A stretch of DNA of 64,000 nucleotides from assembly GCA_027922465.2 (NCBI GenBank), contig BQMF02000054.1:1-64000 (forward strand), written 5' to 3'. This document shows positions 52,433 to 62,110 of this stretch, piece after piece (within the stretch, counting starts at the first letter, position 1; the number at the start of each line of letters is the position of its first letter). Position numbers and translations under genes: made by a program. The stretch comes from Turritopsis dohrnii. Taxonomy: Eukaryota > Cnidaria > Hydrozoa > Anthoathecata > Oceaniidae. A model generated the notes under the pieces. The model made no database searches. It saw nothing but the letters and a program-made list of their open reading frames with translations, and had not been told where the DNA came from.

Positions 52433-52576
52433 GATGTCTCTTTGTGACACCAACTGCTGCAAATTCAAATAAAGACATTTTTGGGACAATGTTTGGCGTT
52501 ATATTTTCAGCAGCGAATTTTTTAATAACATCATGGAGACCCAAATTTTCCAGAATATTCACCAGCTTTTGTTTCT
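52433..52576 (-). pseudogene. SAM-like domain exon, upstream half
   Basis: On the minus strand TTTGACTATTTCTAG precedes an open block reading KQKLVNILENLGLHDVIKKF, then ENITPNIVPKMSLFEFAAVGV. The pattern LxxLGL, ItPxiVPxMS, LGVxxR is that of a SAM-like domain found at the N terminus of many uncharacterised animal proteins. The block is cut after TKR by the 2.6-kb transposon. Function unknown; the rest of the gene was not found. Confidence 0.5.
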
Positions 52577-55250
52577 CTAGAAATAGTCAAAATATCTTAT
52601 GAATTTATAAAAAACATGAACTAGCATAAACATAACTATAAAATATTTTAAAATAAAGTTGCACACAAGGTTTACGATTCATCAGCTGACAAAAGCGTGA
52701 TTCACGAAGAATCTTACCTGAACAAAACGTTCGAATACGCACACAAGTAACACAAGTAAGTATACCAACAGATTGTTGTTTGTTCAATGATTTGGTGCTT
52801 TCTAACGTGGCATCATATAATTAGCACCCTCCGTTGCAGATATTTTGCTCTTCTCCTCCACATCATAACGAAAAAGTACATAATGAAAAGTTGCATCATA
52901 ACGAAAACTTGCCTAAAGAAATTCTGCCAAACACAATGAAGAAAGTTCCGAACACAATAAAAACGCAGCGAACGTAATGCAAAATTTTGATAACGTCATG
53001 AAAATAATAATACAATAATAAACTCACATAACGTAATGATAAACTCTCATAGTACGATTTAAAACATATCTAACCTAATAAAGAATCCACGTAAAGAAAA
53101 GAAATTTTGACACATAAGGCAGTAACGGCGTTCCATATAAATACCTGTATAAAGATTGTTTTTAATAATGACAATAATAAGCTCATCCTTTGCCGGCAGA
53201 TGAGTATTGTTAATTGGCACTGCTTCACATTGGTCTTGCAATGATTTTTTGACATTTACATTTATGTTGCAGAATTTTCGCCCGACATTCTCTGTCCGAC
53301 ATAGTTAATCGATCGTACTTTTACCGTCGAAATTCTCAAAAAGAAAGCCATGAAGAAATTTTGTCTTTGATGATGATGATGATGATGATGATGTTTACGT
53401 TGTGAACAAAAAATTACAAATGTTAGTTCAACTTTGAGATAGAACTTCAATGCTTTGTCCGACCCAAAATAAATTTTGTGAATAAAAAATTTCCAGTTCA
53501 GGAATTTCGAAAAAAAATGTCTCATTTTTTACAGGAGGAAAAGAAGCAAAATCTGAAAAACAAATTACATAAACATTGGAGTATGCAGTCGTTTTTTATA
53601 ACGCTTTGCAGTATCGAAATGTCCGTCCGACATAAAAATAGGTTTTGTAACAGACCCATATATACTACATAACACCAGTTATTAACTTCCCAAGAATGGC
53701 CAATTGGCTAAGATATTTTAAGGCATGTTCATATGAAAAGCGGGCTAGCTCAGTAAAGTGAGATCTCATTTCATTTGACCGGAATCCTATGTGTGATGAG
53801 TTTTTTTTCATATGCACATATACCGATTTGGTCAAAATTCGAATTATTGTTTCAGTGACGTAGCCAACATTCTCCAGCCTGGTAAAGAAGGATGAGAAAG
53901 GCCATATGAACGCTGGGTAAATTTCGTCTCATTTTAAGGAACCAGCCGTTAAATGGCTTCCATGTTTACAGACACTCCCCGGTTGAAGGACTTATTTTAA
54001 GAATTCTATCAGATGCTGATATAAGTTTCAGAGCAACTCTGCAGCAACAGCATTGATGATAAAGTTGTGTCAACATCCGATTGTGTCACCTTAGTAATTT
54101 GTTTAAGAGCTTTTGTTGGAGACTATGGCAACGGTACAATATTTTCTAAAACAAAGTCATAATTCTGACTTTGATTTTCAGTTATGCTTTGGTTGTTGTG
54201 TTGAGGAGGTACAAAGTCTGAACGAAGAGAAGTTCAAAAATTGTCTTACATTAACGTTAATTAAAGAGGCTTATAATGTATATGTTTATATTAATAGTTC
54301 AGAGGAAGAAAGCATCATTTATAATGCAATTAGTACTGATAGGTCATTAATCCTTCCATGAAAAGATTAAAAGATTAAAAGATTAAAGAACAAGACAAGT
54401 GTTCACGTTAACAAAGGAAGAGAATAGTGCACTCCTTATCAGGGAAAAAAAGTAGGTAAAAAATTTAAACACTTTTCCCCGACTAAATTTTGAAAATAGT
54501 CACCTATCCCTGACTAAATATTTTCGATATAAGCAGAAAATAATCAAGATATTACAATAACGTCGGAATTATTGTATAGTTATCGGGAAAAAAAAATTGT
54601 GGAAAAATTTGGTCGAGAAAAATTTAGTCACCCCTCAAAGAAATTGGTCACTCTTCCCTGAATTTTTTCCTCCATAAGATACACTGACGATAAATTGGAA
54701 TCGAATTGGAATACTTTTAAAGAAACTTTTGCCAATTTTTCTAATATTGAGGGTACAAGTTGATCTGCTGTTACACGTTATATGCTCTCTAAAAATGTCT
54801 GTATGTGCAATAAAGCAGCCATATTTATAGCGTCTATGATGGAAGACTTTTTCTCATTAACAATGTTTTGATTCCAGATTTACTAAGGAATGAAAATCTT
54901 ATTTGAATTAAATTGAAACTACATTTGAATCGCCGTCTGCAGGGAAAATTCCGCAGACTCAGAAAACATTATATAAGGAAGTGTCGACCTGTGTTATTGA
55001 TGTTTTTTTGTTATTAAGCATTTCTAATCGTCACAATTTCGTTACAAAAGTTATAAGTCATTTGAGATTTAACTGATCAACAGACAGCCAGTAATGGCCC
55101 GTGAAAAATTGCATCATAAAAGGACCGAAGTCGTAATCTGTGTTTCTTTTTTGATAGTAACTTGAGTGTATTTTGAAGTTCAAGTAAGTAAAACTTTTTA
55201 CATAAATTTTCAAATATGTTCTCTAAAATATTTATGTCATATATTCTACT
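52577..55250. other. Largely unannotated spacer
   Basis: Contains a (GAT)n microsatellite at 53368-53393, a region at 53720-53990 with GTTCATATGAAAAGCGGGC and an opposed CCATATGAACGCTGGG that may be a decayed inverted-repeat element, and an 83-codon plus-strand frame at 54113-54361 (FQLCFGCCVEEVQSLNEEKF inside) with no recognised domain. No confident gene. Confidence 0.4.
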
Positions 55251-55266
55251 TTTTTGTGACTTTAGC

Positions 55267-55313
55267 ATGACGAAAGGAAAATTCAGTAGAATTTTGCAGG
55301 GAATGAATCCCGC
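55267..55313 (+). CDS. Candidate first coding exon of an unrecognised host gene
   Basis: A pyrimidine-rich stretch ending GTGACTTTAG precedes C-ATG, and after 15 more codons (MTKGKFSRILQGMNPA) comes GTAAGTAAC. Both splice signals are strong and an ATG opens the frame, as expected for an exon that joins a 5' UTR exon to the coding region. No downstream exon could be assigned. The peptide is too short to classify. Confidence 0.35.
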
Positions 55314-55732
55314 AGTAAGTAACAGTTTTACTTTTTTTGTATTCTTTTTTCATTTTGTTTATGTGCACTGCTTGAATTAGATGCTTAGAAAGCTACCAGC
55401 TAATTTCAACTACCAAGATGTCTTTTCCAATACTAAAAAGTGTTTTTTAAGTTGTATTTCATGGCTGTTACTTTTTGAAATTAACAAGTGTCGTTGATTT
55501 TTTTTGTAATTGTCCTAAAATCGTTTTGTTTATATTGTACTGTTTCTTTGGTACGGAACCACTATGGTTGTTTGATGAAGAAATGTTCTTCAAAACAGTA
55601 CAACTATTCTCACAACTGATAAAATTACGCCTTTTATTGTTAAACACTTCCGTGTGCATGTAGATACATGAAGCACAATTAAAAGTGAGAATATTTTTCA
55701 AATAATTTAGTTTTCAAGATCCCGATAACTTT
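55314..55732. other. Unannotated spacer
   Basis: T-rich, possibly intronic to the exon at 55267. No feature recognised. Confidence 0.35.
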
Positions 55733-55925
55733 TAATTAAGTGGGAGAAACCCAGTTCTTGAATCCGGCGGAATATAATACGAGTTTTAAAATTTCCTGAT
55801 CATTTGAGTAACATTATCATTTCACTTGTTTCACGATATCTGTTTTTAAGCAGCCCCGTCTCGATTAGTATATTAAAAGCTTTCGAATAATTTAATTTCT
55901 AAAGTGGTAAATCGAGTAGATGTAA
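55733..55925. repeat. Direct repeat, copy 1 (about 190 bp)
   Basis: Aligns with 57860-58045: GGGAGAAACCCAGTTCTTGA, ATACGAGTTTT, AAAATTTCCTGATCA, GATATCTGTTTTTAAGCAG and AAAGTGGTAAATCGAGTA are shared. Roughly 88% alike by eye. Type unknown. Confidence 0.8.
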
Positions 55926-56164
55926 TATGTAATCAATACTTTGTACATGCAGGACGCTAGTGTTTCCTGAAACCTAACTAATCACTAAACAGCAGTTTTC
56001 TCAGGCTGTATAAGAATTAAGGTGGTGATCTGCTGACAGTACATCGGAGAATTGTGTGGATTTTTAATTTGTGTTGTTTATTAAGAAGATATTGAAAAAT
56101 ACAATAAAACCAACTACAAGTTTTTTTTCGCAACTCTTGAACGGGTACAGTCTACGAAAATACA

Positions 56165-56360
56165 CATTAAAAAGGAAGTGAAAGCTAGTAGTAAACAAAC
56201 AAGATGCCCGTATGGGCAGAAAGATTTCTGCAAAATCTGTTGAAGCATGAAAAATGAAAAATGTTATGACAATTATGAAATTCGACAAAAAATGTTACAC
56301 GATCAAAGTGGGCTCGAACCACCAACTTTTCGGTTAGCAGCCAAGTAACTGCGCCACATA
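56165..56360 (-). mobile_element. tRNA-Asn-like SINE unit 1
   Basis: Minus-strand head at 56306-56360: A-box region TGGCGCAGTTAC, anticodon arm GGCTGCTAACCGAAAAG, B-box GGTGGTTCGAGCCC. It resembles tRNA-Asn with part of the D-loop missing and the anticodon GTT changed to GCT. The trailing body (leftwards to about 56165) parallels that of unit 2. tRNA function is unlikely. Confidence 0.5.
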
Positions 56361-56562
56361 ATTACATATGTCTCTGTAATGTATAAACTGCTAGCTTTAA
56401 ACAGTAAGAAAAAAATGGAGGTGAAAAGCCGGTTGTAATGTAATGCTTTCGCAAAAATCCACAATCGAAATATTTTATGACATTTAAAAATTTGATCAAC
56501 GCAGGGTCGTACCACCCACCCTTGGGTTAGTGGTTGCTGTACTAACCGATTGTGCCACGGCA
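56361..56562 (-). mobile_element. tRNA-Asn-like SINE unit 2
   Basis: Minus-strand head at 56503-56562: GTGGCACAATCGGTTAG matches the tRNA-Asn D-arm, B-box-like GGTGGTACGACCC. About 197 bp upstream of unit 1 and in the same orientation, with matching body phrases (GTCATAA, GATTTTTGCGAAAGC against GATTTTGCAGAAATC). Body fragments recur near 56840-56905 and 60830-60925. Confidence 0.5.
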
Positions 56563-57414
56563 GCCATGCACGTTGGTAGAGATATAAATATATATACCTC
56601 TTTTGACTATTCTGTTTACAAACCATTGAGAACTTCTTTTTAGTTGGAAAAGAATGATCACAGTCGAAGATAATTATAAGCTTCTTTTATATATTTTCTG
56701 TTTTCACCTTAAAATATGTATATTTTCTTTAAAATCCATTTAATATTGATCAAAGAAACTTTTGTAAATCTTTCGCTGACTTGCAATGCACGGTGCTTTG
56801 GTTTCATGTAAATGCACGCACGAAATTTCAAAAAACCGCTAGGTTTGGACAGTAAGAAAAAAACGAAGAACAAGATGCTCTACCGGGCAGAAGGATTTCT
56901 GCTAGCTTTGCTGCTGAAAATGCCACAAAAATGCAACACTAGCACACTAGTCCTGCAAAACTAAGACAGTCACATCATTCAGCTCGAGAAGCATCAGCAT
57001 TAAATAAACAAAAATATTGATGCGACTGACAATGTTCGTCAAGAAAGTCAGCCTACCATAACATAAAAAGGGGCTTTTCTTTACGCTATCGCGGAGATCA
57101 TTTATGAAGATCTGTTTTTTTGTACGAATAAGCTGAATGATTGTTACTGGATATTTGCCACCCACGTACTCCAAAAAAGTGCATCGACACAATACGAAAC
57201 TTTAATTTAACCATATTAAATATAACGAATCCTATAAAAAGATTGTGTATACTGGCGGTAACCAACATATCATTTGAGCAGCACAAACTAATATATAAAG
57301 TTTCTATATTGATCTCCTGCCTCAGAATGAAAAATATAAATATCACAATAATAATTACTTAGAAATTAAAGCTCATATCTAATCTAAAAGTCACGTTCAT
57401 TTGTGCGCGGCAAG
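56563..57414. other. Unannotated spacer
   Basis: Includes a SINE-body-like fragment at about 56840-56905 (GACAGTAAGAAAAAAACG, GGCAGAAGGATTTCTGC). Open frames at 56947-57362 overlap on both strands and carry no domain. Confidence 0.35.
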
Positions 57415-57511
57415 TTATTATGCGCATGTGCGAGCATTTTCTCTGAAAAAGCCGTTAAAGATGGCGGAGTGGACTGGAAGAGAGATTGCTTTTATTTGTT
57501 TTTCTGGATGA
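57415..57511 (+). promoter_or_regulatory. Possible NRF1/YY1-type promoter and start codon
   Basis: TGCGCATGTGCGA (57421-57433) resembles an NRF1 site and AAGATGGCGG (57458-57467) a YY1 site, 25 bp apart in AT-rich surroundings. Such pairs mark TATA-less promoters near the start codon in animals. The ATG inside the YY1 site opens a short frame (MAEWTGREIAFICFSG) that stops at 57511 unless spliced. No gene could be followed from it. Confidence 0.35.
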
Positions 57512-57859
57512 ATATGTAATAAAAAGCATATTTAATACGGTTAGAGACCGCTTGGTATACTGACTAATTGCTGAAATATATCACAAAAAAAATTTTTCAG
57601 AGGGTTTGTTGAATATGTATTGGTAGTATTAGGGCATATGAAGTAGATGGTGCATAATTTGATATGGTGTCAGTTTTTTATGGGTATTTGTTTTGGTTCA
57701 AAGATGGCTCTCAGATCAAGCACCAAAAACCTTCATTCAGGAACACTTTACTTCAAGAAAGACTGTGAATGTGAAATTGTTTTAACTACTAATAAGCTAT
57801 ATACAAAAATAGAATGTATTTTGAAGCTTTGCATTTCCTTTTTTGTCTGCTGTGGTGTC

Positions 57860-58045
57860 ATTAACTGGGAGAAATCCAGTTCTTGAATGCGGCAGATGTA
57901 ATACGAGTTTTTAAAATTTCCTGATCAATTGAGTAGGACTGACGTTTCACTTGTTTCATGATATCTGTTTTTAAGCAGTCCCATCTCGATTAGTATATTG
58001 AAAGCTTTTGAATATTTTAATTTCTAAAGTGGTAAATCGAGTAAG
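57860..58045. repeat. Direct repeat, copy 2 (about 190 bp)
   Basis: Partner of 55733-55925, same orientation, 2.1 kb apart. The sequences outside do not align, so it is a dispersed repeat or a remnant of a terminal repeat pair. Confidence 0.8.
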
Positions 58046-60070
58046 TGTAAACAGATTTATTCTGAACAAGGAAGCTTTGAAAGTCAATGAGTTTTTCTGA
58101 AAGACTGTTTATTCATTCCCTTATTTATATACCTTATGATGAAGTCAGCTTTTATAGATATACATTGAGTTACCTTTTTTTCGAAGAAGCTTCAGAAATT
58201 CGTTTTCTAACAAATGTTGATTCTGGAGACATTGATGGGTAAAAAACTTGTGATTTATGCATTCAATAAATTTATTCGCAGAATAATGTTTTAACGTTTC
58301 ATTGTTTTCTAGCAGGTAATGTAATAAATATATAAACAATATTCAGTATGAAAATGGAAAAGGTTATTGAAGTAAAATATTCAATTCACAAAGAGTGCAT
58401 AAGAAAAAAGAAATTGATGCTTGTGAACATAGATAATTCATAAAGTATTGGCAGAAATTTGTGACTATTATCGAGGACGAAACTGTTGAAGAAGTAATCT
58501 TTTCTAAAGGGACATTGTTCATGTAGAGAATGTTGAGGAGGAAACCGTTGAAGAATTTACAATCTCTGAAGATACAGATGTAACTATTAGGATGTATCAA
58601 ATTCTACGACAATTCCTCACTTGTTTCGTGTTTTTGGTGAAGCTTTTGAAGATACACTGGAATCTTGTTATGATTCGTAGTCTTTTCACATCTCAGTGTA
58701 ACCTTGGAACAAGGTTTGGAATGAATAATCATAGAAACTTTGAAACAGTTTACTTACGACATTATTATGCTTTTGTTGTTGTTTGTCAAAAAAAAATTGG
58801 CTGGAAAAGAAAAATTATATGTTTTTTTATTAATTGTGTATAATACTTAATTTGTTTAGTTTAACTTAGATCAACCAGATTTAAATGATATGATGTTGGA
58901 ATTAATTCTTGAAATTTCCTTCTTGATGACATGTAGCACTACATTCTGAGGAATTGCTTTTTCGTACATTCAAATTCATTGTTAACTTTTTGCTGTGTTT
59001 TCAAATAATTTTAGGTTTTTTCACATCCAATTTCGAACCTCACTCTAAAGCATTTAGTCATTTGTTTAACATTACTATCAGTGACAACATAAGTAAAGTT
59101 TGCACTGCGGGATGGACATTTTGTTTCTGTCTTTTCATTTTGTCAGGCAGCAAAGGCACATTGTGTCTGTGTGTTTACATTTCATAGCTGAATAAATTGT
59201 AAATTCAATGTAAACACAAAGAATGTTTGCACAGTTCTGTGGTTTTTCAGCAGATAGTGTGGGGTTCATGTTATCAGGCAATGACAAAGGGAAGGAGTGT
59301 TTTGATGTGTTCAGAAGATTTCAGATTTTGACCAAACATTTTTTTTTGTCTTCCCCTTTTGTGGATTTTTTCTGCGGTCTGCCTTTCGCTTATGTTTTCA
59401 CAGAATTGCAGATAACATATTTGGGAGTTTCCAGACCACTCAGTAAAGGTGTGATCCTCTCTGTGTGTTCACGAAAGTTTCTATATTCCTCCAATTTGAA
59501 AAGCAATTCAAGTCAAGCATGTGTTTTGGGGTTAGATCCCTGCTCTATCCTGACACCAGTCAACTCAGAATGCTATGTTTTATTCTGTAAAGTAAAAGTA
59601 TAATTTTAAAAAGGATTTTTTTCAGGCTATTTCCACACGATCTACTAAATTTCTCAAATTTACTTCAATAGGGTGGCCATATTGAGGTGGTTGACGATAT
59701 TTCCGATAACATCCTTAAAAAAAACTGACACCAACGTGGAATTTTCAGGAAAACTAGATAAAAGATAGATGTTTCGAACTAATTTGTGTTTCTTGACTTA
59801 AAAAATATTTTGATGCTTCATTTTTGTCGTTTTGATGATGCTATGCCTGAGAGCACGTCTCTGTAGTAAATCAGAGAATAGCTATGGATTCAATCGAAAA
59901 TCGAATATGATAGCTGTGTCTGTCTATTCTGTGGTCTTATTTAATTCAAACAAAAACATCTGCTTTCGCATTTTATTAACGAAATATGATAAATTTCCTA
60001 ATTTAAGAAGGTATATGAAACTACTCAAAATCTTTCATCAGAAGTTTCCATGTTGATTTTTCATAATCTC
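58046..60070. other. Unannotated spacer
   Basis: No recognised gene. A 127-codon plus-strand frame at 59223-59603 has no domain, no neighbouring splice logic and frame-broken alternatives on the other strand. AG-ending pyrimidine tracts occur at 59000-59013 and 59620-59638 but no matching exon set was found. Confidence 0.35.
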
Positions 60071-60074
60071 GCTG

Positions 60075-60086
60075 ACGCATGCGCAT
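60075..60086. promoter_or_regulatory. NRF1-like palindrome
   Basis: ACGCATGCGCAT, close to the NRF1 consensus, followed by a stretch with several CG dinucleotides. No attached gene identified. Confidence 0.25.
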
Positions 60087-61335
60087 AATATCATTCCGCC
60101 TTCACGCAAAACTGAACGAACGTGAAGTTAAACAAAAAAATACAACATACGTAGGGAGAAAAGAGATCAGCTGATATAGCCAGAATACATCCAAAAATTG
60201 CTACTAAATATAGTATAAATGGCTGTATAAAGTGCATATTTTAGTGATGTTGGGGAGGAGCTGAAAGGAAGCTAAGCTGAGCTTTAAAAATCCAAAAGCT
60301 TTTAAAAATTGACTTCAAACATGCATACACATACAAAATACACGAAGGTATTTCATATTTAAAAAGGCTTGGAGCAAAAATAAAACAAGAAATACCTTTT
60401 CTTCCACATACCATGTATTGGCACTGTTTTCATATTTTAAACTTCAAGAAAACTTCTTTCAAAAAACAGAATAACCACACTGTAATTTAATTTTGTGAAC
60501 ATGATAAGTTCCCAACAGTAATGCAATTCTTTATATAAAATGATAAGCTGTATTAACTTCTTTTAAAGCCATATTTCCATCAAAGAAACTTTTAGCAAAC
60601 TACACATGTTCTTTCGCTGCCATTTTTAAAACGTTTTGTGGACGATCACATGGCATGGCAAAAATCAGCCAACAAACTATCGCTATTTAAGTGGAGGTGG
60701 CTAAATTAGCACACTTTCGTAGAAATCGGGCATTATGCACCAATGACAATTAAGACAGCTTTTTTATGAACCAATGAAATTGGAGAAACAAATATGACTG
60801 TTTGGAAAAAAAAAAAAAAAAAAGACGATCGTAAAGTATTTCTTGCTTACGCAGAAATCCAAAAAACGAAAGCCGGTTGTAATAGCTTTCTTGCTTTCGC
60901 AGAAATCTAATAAATCAGTAAGCCGATGAAAAGTTTCCTTTTTATCATCACCTTCTAAAAACATGATATAGGTTCATAACTACCTTCTTGTCTGAGTGCC
61001 CACAGAGAGTGGCGCTTTATTGAGGCTTCTCTACTAAACGTCCTTATTAAAAACGTTGCTTTTCGTCAATATCTTCATATATACATTAAAATGGAGGAGA
61101 AAAATGACCTGCGTTTTTCTATTGTCAAGGAAATACAACACCTTGTATGTCCGAAGTCTTACGGACAAAATTTCTTTAATTATTGTTAGAAGACAAATTT
61201 CATTTTTTGAATCAAATTTCACGGATTTCCAGAATTTTGGTTTTAACAATTCATACGGTACGATTATTGTCATACATATTTGATGTATGATTTTTTTAAG
61301 AGAAGCGTGAGTTTACACGTTATGACACTCATAAA
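60087..61335. other. Unannotated spacer
   Basis: Contains a poly-A run at about 60809-60823 and SINE-body-like fragments at 60830-60925 (GCAGAAATCCAAAAAACG, GCCGGTTGTAATAGCTTTC). Otherwise no recognised feature. Confidence 0.35.
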
Positions 61336-61483
61336 GGCCGGTTTTCACTTCAATCGCTGCGGTCGTGCGACTGAGCGAACAGTTTTTTCATTCGCTCAGT
61401 AGTTGAAATGATTTGAACTACCAGACGAATGAGGTTGCGTCAGCCAATCAAAAATCAGATCGAATGAACTGAAAACCTGCCTG
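61336..61483. mobile_element. MITE-like palindromic element
   Basis: GGCCGGTTTTCACTTCAATCG at the left is mirrored at the right by the inverse of a sequence starting CAGGCAGGTTTTCAGTTCA. About 148 bp, with CG-rich ends. No clear target duplication. Confidence 0.4.
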
Positions 61484-62110
61484 AAGAGAGAGATGCTTTT
61501 TAATGAAAAGAATTAGATAGTGGTGAAGCTGATGCTTTCTGCGCATTATTAAGATAACACAAAAGCATAGAAGAAATCTTTCAATAGCCAGTCTCTCTCT
61601 TGTTCTTAAAGACTTTCTTCATTCCGTACACTCTTAATAAAGATTTCAGTTTATTCATTTTCCGCACGATATGCGTAGGAAATTTTTTGGTTTAAACATT
61701 CTATCTACCTTCTGTCTGTCTGTCTGTGTAACAGTTTTGGAAAGCCCGTTCGACTCTATGTTCAATCTGTTACAATAAGCACAAAAAGTATTAATATTAT
61801 TTTTTTAAATACTTTTAAGTTACTTTAGCCAATTTATGTTCAACCTTCAAATTCAATCTTTAAAATTTTTATTAACAAGTCCACAAAATATGCACACAGA
61901 GCACGTGAAACGTTTCCCAAAGGATTTCGTACATGCACGAAATTTAGTTGCTTTGATGGAACCTTTTTTCATGATTGGTCAACTTTTTTGTAGCAAAAGA
62001 GATATTTCCTGAAGTTTTTCGTATCTTTCCAATTCGTGTACAATTTTCAATTAAATATTGACTAATTCACGTTAATATTGTTTGTTATAAATCTCCCCTG
62101 TGACCTCACA
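61484..62110. other. Unannotated spacer
   Basis: AT-rich, with a short (TCTG)n run near 61710-61727. No gene seen. Confidence 0.4.

Larger units (their letters stand above)
49836..52437. mobile_element. 2.6-kb element with hAT-like ends and 5-bp duplications
   Basis: Element 49841-52432 begins CAGGGGCGGATCTAGG and ends in the inverse of CAGGGGCGGATCCAGG; GATGT is duplicated at 49836-49840 and 52433-52437. Its termini match the 165-bp elements at 28980 and 51033, the second of which is nested inside it. No transposase frame was found, so it is non-autonomous. The ends look like hAT, but the duplication is 5 bp rather than 8; hAT subgroups with 5-bp targets have been described. Confidence 0.8.

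Noticed and set aside
56306..56562. Functional tRNA genes
   Set aside because: Acceptor and D arms are incomplete and anticodon positions are altered; the shared downstream bodies fit SINEs better.
59223..59603. 126-residue plus-strand protein
   Set aside because: No recognised domain, low-information composition and no splice or regulatory context; length is within chance for this window.
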